Assembly (NCBI GenBank): GCA_964647745.1
Contig: CAZYJG010000017.1
Coordinates: 1 to 24,400 of the forward strand
DNA length: 24,400 bases
Source of the DNA: Thiopontia sp964647745
Lineage (GTDB): Bacteria; Pseudomonadota; Gammaproteobacteria; GCF-002020875
Direction: 5' to 3'
A program made the position numbers and the translations under genes. Below are positions 15,717 to 22,873 of the stretch, piece by piece. How positions within the stretch are numbered: the stretch's first letter is position 1; every line of letters starts with the position of its first letter. The notes below the pieces were generated by a model. The model was not told the DNA's origin. It saw nothing but the letters and a program-made list of their open reading frames with translations, and ran no database searches.

Positions 15717-15723
15717 GTCTGTT

Positions 15724-15756
15724 AAAAAAGCCGGTATATCATGGAGATATACCGGC
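15724..15756 (-). terminator. Intrinsic terminator of the candidate small RNA
   Basis: GCCGGTATATC (15730-15740) pairs perfectly with GATATACCGGC (15746-15756) over a five-base loop. On the minus strand it is followed by six Ts (15729 to 15724). It does not serve soxA, which has its own terminator on the other strand, and fccB has another one upstream of it. Confidence 0.8.
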
Positions 15757-15808
15757 AACTTCGTCGTTAATCTATGGGAGGAAACTCAACGACTACTCTC
15801 TAAATGGA
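15724..15808 (-). ncRNA. Candidate trans-acting small RNA with anti-Shine-Dalgarno loop
   Basis: A complete small transcription unit is visible on the minus strand. A sigma-70 promoter at 15814-15842 predicts a start near 15808, and an 11-pair terminator stem at 15730-15756 is followed by six Ts, giving about 85 nucleotides. Upstream of the terminator, GTCGTT pairs with AACGAC (plus-strand 15788-15793 and 15763-15768) around a 19-base loop. That loop contains UUUCCUCCC, complementary to GGGAGGAAA-type ribosome sites. No convincing reading frame is present. A U-rich tail and an exposed C-rich loop are features of Hfq-dependent sRNAs. It lies between the sox terminator and the end of fccAB. Confidence 0.55.
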
Positions 15809-15813
15809 TCTCC

Positions 15814-15842
15814 ATTATAATAATGATAATTGTTCGTAACAA
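15814..15842 (-). promoter_or_regulatory. Sigma-70 promoter of the candidate small RNA
   Basis: Read on the minus strand, TTGTTA (15842-15837) and a perfect TATAAT (15819-15814) are separated by 17 bases. Just upstream lie two dyads that could be operators: TACGT/ACGTA at 15843-15858, and TTATGGTG/CACCATAA at 15870-15889. Confidence 0.6.
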
Positions 15843-15869
15843 TACGTGTTTATACGTATTTACGATCGA

Positions 15870-15889
15870 TTATGGTGGATTCACCATAA
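15870..15889. promoter_or_regulatory. Dyad, possible operator
   Basis: TTATGGTG (15870-15877) and CACCATAA (15882-15889) form a perfect inverted repeat around GATT, about 30 bases upstream of the -35 box of the candidate small-RNA promoter. There is no nearby T-tract and no gene over it, so a transcription-factor site is plausible. The regulator is unknown. Confidence 0.35.
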
Positions 15890-15963
15890 GAGTCAGAGGC
15901 TGGAGAGCGCATTGAGAATAGAGAGTCGATTCGATCACAGCCAGCGGTTTTCGATGGTGCATG

Positions 15964-15996
15964 AAAAAACCCTCAGAAGAGATCTTCTGAGGGTTT
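15964..15996 (-). terminator. Intrinsic terminator of the fccAB operon
   Basis: AAACCCTCAGAAGA (15967-15980) pairs with TCTTCTGAGGGTTT (15983-15996). On the minus strand it ends in a six-T run, about 40 bases after the fccB stop. The plus-strand side is also T-rich, so it may work in both directions. Confidence 0.88.
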
Positions 15997-16036
15997 CCTT
16001 TTCCAACGTTGGTACTAAGACAACGTCTCTTCTGCT

Positions 16037-17365
16037 TTACAACTTCTTGGCGTTGTTGAAGGCATCAGAGGTGATGTTGTCGTACCAGCTCAGTGCATAG
16101 GCAACCTCGCGCTCACGGAATGCTGCATTGCGCTTGTCACCACTTGGAGTCAGACCGCCGGAGACCTTCATGACCTTCGACTTGTCTGCTGCCAGCTGGT
16201 AGACCGCTGCAACAGAGAACGCATCATTTGGTGCAACCACACTGTAGCAGGTGTTGGTGTAGGCTGCGACTGGGGCAGCGTTGCCGTTCAATGCCGCCAC
16301 AATCGCTGCTGCACAGACCTTGGCCTCGGAGCTGGCTGCATAGCCAGACTTCGGCAGACCCTTGGCAGCACTTGAGTCACCAATGACGTGGATGTTCGCA
16401 CGCTTCTTGGACTCGAAGGTCTGCAGGTCTACTGGGCACCAGTCACCGTCAGTCAGCCCATTGGCTGCTGCAACATTGCCCGCCTTCATGTCAGGGATGA
16501 CATTCAGTACGTCTGCCTTGAACTCCTCAACGGCTGCCACTGCAGTGTTGCTGTCAGCCTCAACGGCCTCCAGTGCACCACCAGCTGCACCCTTGACCCA
16601 GGTGATCATGGAGTTGTCACCACCATCCTGTGCGCCGTCAAATCCATAGTGGACAGACCACGCCTCACGGAACAGGCCAAACTTGGAGAACTTGTCCTTT
16701 GGATCAAGAACAATGATCTTGGATTTTGGCTTGTTGGCCTTGAGGTAGGCAGCGATCTGGCTGGCACGCTCGTAAGGTCCAGGAGGGCAGCGGAATGGGT
16801 TGCGTGGTGCTGCGATTACAACAGTACCGCCATCCTTCATTGCCTTGAGCTGCTGACCCAGCAGATTCATCTGGTGACCAGACTTGTAGGCATGGGTTAC
16901 AGACTTGTTGGCAACCTCCTCATTGTGTCCCTCAACAAACTTGAAGTCCACACCAGGAGAGACCACGCAGCGGTCAAAGCCGTAGCTGCCACCGCCTGCA
17001 GTCTTCACCGCATTGTCACCGATCTCGGTCACGGCATCGTGAACGATGTTGATGCCCATGGCAGCCAGACCCTCATAGGTGTGGGCCAGCTGATCCATGG
17101 TGACCATCCCTGAGAGTGTCAGGTTACTGGTGAAACCGGTGTAGTAGGTCTCGTTTGGCTCGATGATGGTGACATCAATGGCAGCATCAGCGCGCTTGAT
17201 GTACTTGGCAGTAGTTGCACCACCCATGCCGCCACCGACAACAACAACGCGGCCCTTGGCGCCAGCGAAAGAGTTACCTGCATACAGCCCCATTCCGGAA
17301 ACGGATGCTGCACCGACGGCACCACCAGAAACCTTCAGAAAGTCTCTACGATTAAATTTACTCAT
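16037..17365 (-). CDS. fccB: Flavocytochrome c sulfide dehydrogenase, flavoprotein subunit
   Basis: Oxidises sulfide in the periplasm and passes electrons to the FccA haems. The 442-residue protein has a Tat signal (NRRDFLKVSGGA), an FAD-binding VVVVGGGMGGATTAKYI, and the FCSD blocks RCPPGPYERASQIAAYLKA, DWCPVDLQTFESKK and IHVIGDSS. The redox-active pair is Cys193 (FRCPPGP) and Cys373 (NTCYSVV). Odd point: the segment that in Allochromatium reads YYTCYLSN, whose cysteine (mature residue 42) covalently holds FAD, is YYTGFTSN here. Gly77 sits at exactly mature position 42 if cleavage follows Gly35. FAD may therefore be bound non-covalently. It follows fccA by 15 bases, with a GGAGGAG ribosome site. 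Confidence 0.94.
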   Translation of the reverse strand: MSKFNRRDFLKVSGGAVGAASVSGMGLYAGNSFAGAKGRVVVVGGGMGGATTAKYIKRADAAIDVTIIEPNETYYTGFTSNLTLSGMVTMDQLAHTYEGLAAMGINIVHDAVTEIGDNAVKTAGGGSYGFDRCVVSPGVDFKFVEGHNEEVANKSVTHAYKSGHQMNLLGQQLKAMKDGGTVVIAAPRNPFRCPPGPYERASQIAAYLKANKPKSKIIVLDPKDKFSKFGLFREAWSVHYGFDGAQDGGDNSMITWVKGAAGGALEAVEADSNTAVAAVEEFKADVLNVIPDMKAGNVAAANGLTDGDWCPVDLQTFESKKRANIHVIGDSSAAKGLPKSGYAASSEAKVCAAAIVAALNGNAAPVAAYTNTCYSVVAPNDAFSVAAVYQLAADKSKVMKVSGGLTPSGDKRNAAFREREVAYALSWYDNITSDAFNNAKKL

Positions 17366-17380
17366 TGTTATGGCTCCTCC

Positions 17381-17977
17381 TTAGCGCTGGCTAGCGTAGT
17401 AGTTGAAGATGGCGTCAATACCAGCGTCGCCTTCCTTCTTGTTCAGCTTCTTGACCTTCTTCTTCATCTTCTTCGGCATAGCACGATCACCATTGTGGAA
17501 ATCTTCCATGCTGTACTGAAGGTAAGGCATCAACTGTCCTGCCATGATTCCTGAGTCATCATCTGCCAGTGTGCCGCCCTCAGAGTGGCACTTCTCACAG
17601 TACTTGTCATGCAGCTTCTGGCCCTTGGCAACCTTGGCGCTGTCAAAGGACTGGTCGGCACGGGACTGTGCCTGTTCAGCGAAGTAGTTGGCAATCGCAC
17701 CAATCTCATCTTCGCTGTAGCCCTTTGCGATACGACCCATAATGGTGCTGTTGGTATCACCAGACTTGTATGCGTTCATCATGTCAGTGATGTAGGTTGC
17801 AGACATTCCACCAATGGATGGGATGGCTGGACCAACACTGGCTCCATCTGTGCCGTGACAACCAGCACAGGTGTTGGAGAGCATAGAACCATCAGCCCCT
17901 GTCATGTTTCCTGCGAACGCAGAGAAACTGATTGCACAGCTACCGAGAACGGCTACTGCAAGTTTCGTTGCTTTCAT
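17381..17977 (-). CDS. fccA: Flavocytochrome c sulfide dehydrogenase, dihaem cytochrome subunit
   Basis: Electron-accepting partner of FccB. The 198-residue product has a signal peptide to about Ala22 and two haem c sites, CAGCH (37-41) and CEKCH (127-131), in a tandem cytochrome c4-like layout. SIGGMSATYITDMM and GQLMPYLQYSMEDF are c4/FccA blocks. A basic stretch at residues 169-181 (nine lysines in 13) lies near the second axial methionine region. An AGGAGGAG ribosome site precedes the ATG. It is the first gene of the fccAB operon, which is ended by the terminator at 15964-15996. Confidence 0.93.
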   Translation of the reverse strand: MKATKLAVAVLGSCAISFSAFAGNMTGADGSMLSNTCAGCHGTDGASVGPAIPSIGGMSATYITDMMNAYKSGDTNSTIMGRIAKGYSEDEIGAIANYFAEQAQSRADQSFDSAKVAKGQKLHDKYCEKCHSEGGTLADDDSGIMAGQLMPYLQYSMEDFHNGDRAMPKKMKKKVKKLNKKEGDAGIDAIFNYYASQR

Positions 17978-18010
17978 ATCTCCTCCTAAAGTTATTTAGA
18001 GATTTTATTT

Positions 18011-18028
18011 AAAATTAATATTAATTTT
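18011..18028. promoter_or_regulatory. 18-base AT palindrome in the fccA leader
   Basis: AAAATTAATATTAATTTT is perfectly self-complementary and lies about 35 bases upstream of the fccA start. It could be an operator or an AT-rich promoter element. The binding protein is unknown. Confidence 0.35.
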
Positions 18029-18094
18029 GCTCTATTCAGGAGGAGTCAAATAGATGTTCAATCAGTCCGGCAGCCCCCCGCGCAGAACACTCCT

Positions 18095-18124
18095 ATAATA
18101 ATTCAAATAAAACTTTTATTGCAA
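18095..18124 (-). promoter_or_regulatory. Candidate sigma-70 promoter of fccAB
   Basis: On the minus strand TTGCAA (18124-18119) and TATTAT (18100-18095) are 18 bases apart, about 120 bases upstream of fccA. A nearer TTGACT (18049-18044) has no good -10 at standard spacing. The choice between them is uncertain. Confidence 0.35.
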
Positions 18125-18330
18125 GAGAATAATACTCATATCAGAGGATCTGCATGTTTTGAAGCCTCAATTCCGCTCTGTAGATCCTCTACTGTTCAGG
18201 GGAGAGGGTGGGGTGCTCTGAAATGGGGCAGAGCAGGCGGATTTGAACCTGGAGAGGTGGTTAGACCCCTCTCAGTGAAGGGGTGTTGTATAGGCCAATA
18301 TTCGTATCGACTGGGTACTGCGATAGTCAG

Positions 18331-19269
18331 CTAGCGCCTGATAAGCCCCTGGAGATATTCCGCAAGCTGATGGTGACGGTTCATCTTCGCAATCTGGGGA
18401 AGGGTCAGCCCCTCCTGATCATGGGCATGAATATCGGCACCACGCTGTATCAGCAGTTTTGCCAGGTTGCTGTTTCCGCGGCTGACTGTATCCATTAGCG
18501 GTGTCCAGCCATCATGATCTGCCACATTGATATTGGCACCATGATTGAGAAGGGTCTCAGCGATGGCGCTTCCCTTGCGCTTGATTGCATAGTGCAGGGC
18601 GGTGGCACCATGGTCATCCGTTACCGATGTTGAGGCACCACGATTGAGGAGGGCAGCGAGGACATCCATGTTCTGGATGTCTGCCGCCATCATCAGTGCA
18701 GTTCTGCCGTTCTTGTCACGGATATCCATTCCGGCATCGCCCAGCAGCAGCATATGGACCACATCGATATTGCCACTCTGGGAGGCGATCATCAATGGGG
18801 TCTGTCCATGGCGATTTGCGGTGTTGATATTGCTGTTGTAGGCCATCAGGATCGAGATCACATCCGCTTCCCCGCTGCGGATCGCAATCATCAGCGCGTC
18901 CATCCCGTTGCGGGTCTTGATGTGTGGGTCTGCACCGGCCTTCAGCAGCAGGGCGACCAGGGCGATGCTGCCCTCATCGGCAGCGGCGGAGAGGGCGGTA
19001 TACCCCCCTTTGGTCTGCCGGTCGATGCGGGCGCCATGCTCAATGAGTGTGCGGGCAATCTCGATCTGCCCATCCTCGGCTGCATAGATCAGCGGGGTGT
19101 GGCCGAGGTGTCCGGCGCTGTTGATGTCGGCACCCTGGCTGATCAGCGTCTTGACTGTGGCAAGCTCCCCATTGATCACCGCCTTGCGCAGCGACTGGTC
19201 CAGTGCCGTATCAGCGAAGCTGGGGCTGGAGATGAGTAGTGAAAGTAAGATGGTGGCTAATTTTTTCAT
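18331..19269 (-). CDS. Secreted ankyrin-repeat protein
   Basis: The 312-residue product has a signal peptide (MKKLATILLSLLISSPSFA). The rest is almost entirely ankyrin repeats, about eight units of 33 residues, recognisable by G-x-TPL-x-A-A and LL-x-x-GADI patterns (for example LGHTPLIYAAEDGQIEIARTL, then HGQTPLMIASQSGNIDVV). It should be a periplasmic or secreted protein-binding scaffold; no catalytic domain is attached. It lies 47 bases after the NapC-type cytochrome gene on the same strand, so co-expression with redox proteins is likely. Periplasmic ankyrin proteins near cytochromes have been linked to peroxide protection in some bacteria, but no such link can be shown here. An effector role in a host-associated bacterium is another option. 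Confidence 0.88.
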   Translation of the reverse strand: MKKLATILLSLLISSPSFADTALDQSLRKAVINGELATVKTLISQGADINSAGHLGHTPLIYAAEDGQIEIARTLIEHGARIDRQTKGGYTALSAAADEGSIALVALLLKAGADPHIKTRNGMDALMIAIRSGEADVISILMAYNSNINTANRHGQTPLMIASQSGNIDVVHMLLLGDAGMDIRDKNGRTALMMAADIQNMDVLAALLNRGASTSVTDDHGATALHYAIKRKGSAIAETLLNHGANINVADHDGWTPLMDTVSRGNSNLAKLLIQRGADIHAHDQEGLTLPQIAKMNRHHQLAEYLQGLIRR

Positions 19270-19316
19270 GATCCTGCTCCGATTATTTGCAAAAGGTCGG
19301 TATCAAGTGGATTGGG

Positions 19317-20027
19317 CTACGCCTCTTCATCCTCTTCCTCATCCTCTTCCTCTTCATCATCAGGTTCGTCCGGCTCTGCATGGGCGATACCCTTGTGGCA
19401 GTCGATACAGGTCTGACCCTTGTCGGTGGCGCGGCCATGTTTCTTGCGTGCACTGCGATCCTGCTCTTCAAGGTTCATGTTCTCGAAGGAGTGGCAGTTT
19501 CTGCATTCGCGTGAATCCGATGCCTTCATCTTTGCCCAGACACTGTTGGCCATCTTCCAGCGGTAGGCGTTGAACTTCTCCAGTGCCGCCTCACGGCGCT
19601 CTTCGGCCTCCTCGCTCATCTCATCCTCGCTATAGGGGTCCCCATAGTTGGGGATGCAGAGATTGGAGCCCTCCTCAACAGGGATAAAGAGGTCGGGACA
19701 GTTGCCGTTGTTGTCTGCAGAAACCAGTTGCGACTCATCGGGCTCAATGGTTCCCATGACCCAGTGGTATACATCCTTGGCAGCCATGATCTTGGCCATC
19801 ACCTTGGGGAAGAACTGCTTGGGCACATGACAGTCCGAGCAGGTGGCCTGGACACCGGACTGATTCTCGTAGTGGATGGTGTGGCGATACTCCTCGAGAT
19901 TGATCTTCATCGAGTGGCAGGAGGTGCAGAACTCCATCTCGTTGGTGGCTGCGAAGAAGACATTGACACCCCCAAGAGCCACCATGCCGGCAACAAAGAT
20001 CAGGGCTGGAATCAGTAGTTTTTTCAT
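19317..20027 (-). CDS. NapC/NirT-family tetrahaem membrane cytochrome c
   Basis: The 236-residue protein has an N-terminal membrane anchor (about residues 4-26) and four haem c sites: CTSCH (34-38), CSDCH (63-67), CRNCH (175-179) and CIDCH (207-211). This is the NapC/NirT/NrfH pattern that links the quinone pool to periplasmic redox enzymes. Between haems 2 and 3 there is a long insert with two extra cysteines (110 and 124) and an acidic helix. The last 20 residues are mostly Glu/Asp, encoded by a GA-rich low-complexity tract. It lies 66 bases after a c4-like cytochrome and before the ankyrin gene. In this sulfur-oxidiser context it may pass electrons between quinones and the soluble cytochromes; direction is not known. 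Confidence 0.88.
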   Translation of the reverse strand: MKKLLIPALIFVAGMVALGGVNVFFAATNEMEFCTSCHSMKINLEEYRHTIHYENQSGVQATCSDCHVPKQFFPKVMAKIMAAKDVYHWVMGTIEPDESQLVSADNNGNCPDLFIPVEEGSNLCIPNYGDPYSEDEMSEEAEERREAALEKFNAYRWKMANSVWAKMKASDSRECRNCHSFENMNLEEQDRSARKKHGRATDKGQTCIDCHKGIAHAEPDEPDDEEEEDEEEDEEA

Positions 20028-20093
20028 CTTAGGTCTCTCCCTCTAGAGGCTCTATGACTGTTGTTGGGTTTTATTGTTCTGTTGGCAGATTAT

Positions 20094-20762
20094 CTAACCA
20101 TCCAGTCTGGAGGCATAGTCAATGACCGCCTTCATGTCGCGATAGGTAAACCGCTGTATCTGCTTGACCATCTTGCTGTTGGCGTTTCTGCGCTTGCCAT
20201 CCTTGATCCAGACAAACTGTCTCAGCATATAGGGGTAGTGCTGGTTGGAGAGGCGTGGGTAGAAGTTCTTGGTATCCCCCTCACCATTCTCTCCATGGCA
20301 CTTGACGCAGTTCTCCTCATACAGCTTTTTCCCAAGCGCCAGATCGGATCCATCCCCGTGCTGGTTGGAGTGGTTGATGGGAAGGGTGGTGATGTAGGCG
20401 GTTACATCGGCAATATCCTGGGCGCCCCCAATATATCGAGCCAGGGTAAAGGGGTACATGGTGGGGTTGTCCCGGTTCAGTTGACGGATGTCAGAGAGCT
20501 GCTTGATCAGCACCGACTGGTGCTGTCCCGCCAGTTGTGGATAGGTTCCCGGTACCCGATACTTGCCGATCCCCGGCTCCATTCCCCAGCCATCCGGGGT
20601 GTGACAGAAGGCACAGGTCTCGTAGAGTTTTTCCCCGTTCTTGAGGTCGGGGGCGAGTGTCATCGACTCCTCAACCTCGCCACCACGGTCGAGCCCATCC
20701 CAGGCGCCTGCGGTGGGTGAGAGAAGAGCTACCAGCGACAGAACAGTAATTTTTCTGAACAT
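20094..20762 (-). CDS. Dihaem c4-like cytochrome
   Basis: Exported dihaem cytochrome of 222 residues with a signal peptide to about Ala20. Haem sites are CAFCH (50-54) and CVKCH (152-156), each followed by a cytochrome c4-type domain (YPQLAGQHQSVLIKQLSDIR; YPRLSNQHYPYMLRQFVWIKDGKR). It resembles accessory c4 cytochromes that feed terminal oxidases. The ATG at 20762 has a strong GGGAGGAAA ribosome site. That nonamer, with one more base, is fully complementary to the loop of the candidate small RNA at 15724-15808. It is the first gene of a minus-strand group with the tetrahaem cytochrome and ankyrin genes. Confidence 0.9.
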   Translation of the reverse strand: MFRKITVLSLVALLSPTAGAWDGLDRGGEVEESMTLAPDLKNGEKLYETCAFCHTPDGWGMEPGIGKYRVPGTYPQLAGQHQSVLIKQLSDIRQLNRDNPTMYPFTLARYIGGAQDIADVTAYITTLPINHSNQHGDGSDLALGKKLYEENCVKCHGENGEGDTKNFYPRLSNQHYPYMLRQFVWIKDGKRRNANSKMVKQIQRFTYRDMKAVIDYASRLDG

Positions 20763-20836
20763 ATTTCCTCCCAGCTATACGTCACCAATCTCTTCAGGTT
20801 GGCTTGCATATTGGATAAAGCACCACTATTGGGCCA

Positions 20837-20864
20837 ATCATACGTATCCGATAATAGAGTGCAA
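20837..20864 (-). promoter_or_regulatory. Candidate promoter of the c4-like cytochrome operon
   Basis: On the minus strand TTGCAC (20864-20859) and TATGAT (20842-20837) are 16 bases apart, about 75 bases upstream of the cytochrome start. The -10 is one base from consensus; the -35 is weak. Confidence 0.4.
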
Positions 20865-20917
20865 CATTTTTCCATACGGAGATCAGGGCGTTATCAGGGT
20901 CTCTTGATATTGTTAAA

Positions 20918-22873
20918 TCATCGGTTCTGCCGATTGTTGATCAGTGCCTCAACCACGCTGGGGTCAGCCAGGGTTGAGGTATCACCCACATTGTCCAGCT
21001 CATTGGCGGCAATCTTGCGCAGGATGCGGCGCATGATCTTGCCAGAGCGGGTCTTGGGCAGACCAGGCGCCCACTGGATGATGTTGACCCTGGCAATGGG
21101 GCCAATCTCCTTGCGCACCAGTGCCACCAGATCACCCTTCAGGACATCGGTTGGCGTCTCGCCCTGCATCAGGGTGACAAAGGCGTAGATCCCCTGTCCG
21201 GTAATCTCATGGGGGTAGCCAACCACCGCTGCCTCGGCAACCTGATCGTGCAGCACCAGGGCGGACTCAATCTCAGCTGTTCCCAGACGGTGTCCGGAGA
21301 CATTCAGTACATCATCCACCCGGCCGGTGATCCACCAGTATCCATCCTCGTCACGGCGGGCCCCGTCCCCCGTGAAGTAGTAGCCGGGGAACTGGGTGAA
21401 GTAGGTCTCGATAAAGCGCTGATGGTCACCATAGAGGGTGCGCATCTGCCCTGGCCAGGGGAATTTCATCGCCAGATTGCCGGAGGTAGCCCCCTCCAGC
21501 TCGTTGCCCTCGTCATCCAGCAGTACCGGTTGTACCCCGAAGAAGGGGCGGCTCGCAGAGCCCGGCTTCAGTGGGTGGGCCCCGGGCAGTGGGGTGATCA
21601 GGTGTCCACCGGTCTCAGTCTGCCACCAGGTGTCGACAATCGGGCAGCGCCCGTCACCGACCACGTTGTAGTACCACTCCCACGCCTCGGGGTTGATCGG
21701 CTCACCGACCGTGCCCAGCAGGCGCAGGGATTTGCGTGAGCTCTTCTTGACCGGCTCGTCCCCACCGGACATCAGGGCACGGATTGCGGTGGGGGCGGTG
21801 TAGAAGGTGGCGACATTGTGCTTGTCGCAGACCTCCCAGAAGCGGGAGGTGGTGGGGTAGGTGGGGATCCCCTCGAACATCATGGTGGTGGCACCGTTGG
21901 CCAGGGGTCCATAGAGGATATAGGTGTGTCCGGTGACCCATCCCACATCGGCAGTACACCAGTAGATCTCCCCATCCTTGTAGTCGAAGGTGAGTTTGTG
22001 GGTGATGGCGGCATGGAGCATGTAGCCACCAGTGGTGTGCTGCACCCCCTTCGGTTTTCCGGTGGAGCCGGAGGTGTAGAGGATAAACATCGGGTCCTCT
22101 GCATCCATCTCTTCAGGAGGGCACTCTGCAGAGGCGCTCTCCATCGCCTCGTGGTACCAGAGGTCACGCCCCTCACTCCAGTCGACAGGCTCTCCCCCTC
22201 GTTGCACCACAACACAGGTATGGACATTGGGGCAGGCGGCGATGGCCCGGTCTGCATTCTCCTTCAGCGGAACCTTCTTGCCACCACGAATGCTCTGATC
22301 CGCGGTGATGACTACCTGACAGTCCGAGTCGAGGATACGGTCTCGCAGTGCATCGGGGGAGAAGCCGCCAAAGACCACGGAGTGGACGGCACCGATGCGG
22401 GTGCAGGCGAGCATTGCAACAGCCGCCTCCGGGACCATCGGCATATAGATTGAGACCCTATCCCCCTTGTTGACCCCGCGTGATTTCAGCACATTGGCAA
22501 ACCGGCTTACCTCTGCATGGAGCTCCCGGTAGGTGATGCTGCGATCCTCGTTGGGGTCATCCCCCTCCCAGAGAATGGCGACCTGGTCACCCCGCTCCTC
22601 AAGGTGGCGGTCGAGGCAGTTGTAGCAGGCATTCAGCTTTCCACCCCTGAACCAGTTGATCTGGACATCACCGCGGTAGCTCCACTCGAGGGTGGTCTCC
22701 CAGGGTTTGAACCAGGTGAGGTAGTGGGTCGCCTGTTCGCCCCAGAACCCCTCGGGGTCGGTAATGGATTGTTGGTACATCGCCTCATACTGATCTGCAG
22801 TGATATTGGCCTGTGCGGCAAACTCACTGTTGACGGGGTAGACTTTTGCACTGCTGCTCTCTTCGCTGCTCAC
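20918..22873 (-). CDS. acs: Acetyl-CoA synthetase
   Basis: Activates acetate with ATP and CoA to acetyl-CoA through acetyl-AMP. From the GTG at 22873, preceded by GGAGG at seven bases, the product is 651 residues, matching the usual 650. The open frame reaches 22933, but the extra 20 residues have no family match. Adenylate-forming motifs are clear: YTSGSTGKPKGVQHTTGGY, TWWQTETGG, YYFTGDGARRDEDGYWWITGR and DDVLNVSGHRLGTAEIE. RSGKIMRR near the C-terminus holds the lysine that is acetylated to switch the enzyme off. It suggests that this autotroph-like organism can also assimilate acetate. Confidence 0.96.
   Translation of the reverse strand: MSSEESSSAKVYPVNSEFAAQANITADQYEAMYQQSITDPEGFWGEQATHYLTWFKPWETTLEWSYRGDVQINWFRGGKLNACYNCLDRHLEERGDQVAILWEGDDPNEDRSITYRELHAEVSRFANVLKSRGVNKGDRVSIYMPMVPEAAVAMLACTRIGAVHSVVFGGFSPDALRDRILDSDCQVVITADQSIRGGKKVPLKENADRAIAACPNVHTCVVVQRGGEPVDWSEGRDLWYHEAMESASAECPPEEMDAEDPMFILYTSGSTGKPKGVQHTTGGYMLHAAITHKLTFDYKDGEIYWCTADVGWVTGHTYILYGPLANGATTMMFEGIPTYPTTSRFWEVCDKHNVATFYTAPTAIRALMSGGDEPVKKSSRKSLRLLGTVGEPINPEAWEWYYNVVGDGRCPIVDTWWQTETGGHLITPLPGAHPLKPGSASRPFFGVQPVLLDDEGNELEGATSGNLAMKFPWPGQMRTLYGDHQRFIETYFTQFPGYYFTGDGARRDEDGYWWITGRVDDVLNVSGHRLGTAEIESALVLHDQVAEAAVVGYPHEITGQGIYAFVTLMQGETPTDVLKGDLVALVRKEIGPIARVNIIQWAPGLPKTRSGKIMRRILRKIAANELDNVGDTSTLADPSVVEALINNRQNR

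Larger units (their letters stand above)
17978..18330. other. Intergenic region upstream of fccA with palindromes
   Basis: This 353-base stretch between fccA and the ankyrin gene contains no convincing gene. It holds a perfect 18-base AT palindrome (18011-18028), AATAAAA-C-TTTTATT (18106-18120), and a 9-base inverted repeat AGAGGATCT/AGATCCTCT (18143-18151 and 18182-18190) with a 30-base loop. A tRNA T-loop-like string occurs on the minus strand at 18239-18249 without a cloverleaf. Reading frames here are short and lack codon bias. Confidence 0.5.

Noticed and set aside
18143..18190. 9-base inverted repeat as a terminator
   Set aside because: The loop is 30 bases and no T-tract follows on either strand, so a terminator role is unlikely.
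18239..18249. GGTTCAAATCC on the minus strand, like a tRNA T-loop
   Set aside because: The flanking bases do not form a T-stem of five pairs, and no D-arm, anticodon arm or acceptor partner is found upstream. Probably chance or a distant relic.
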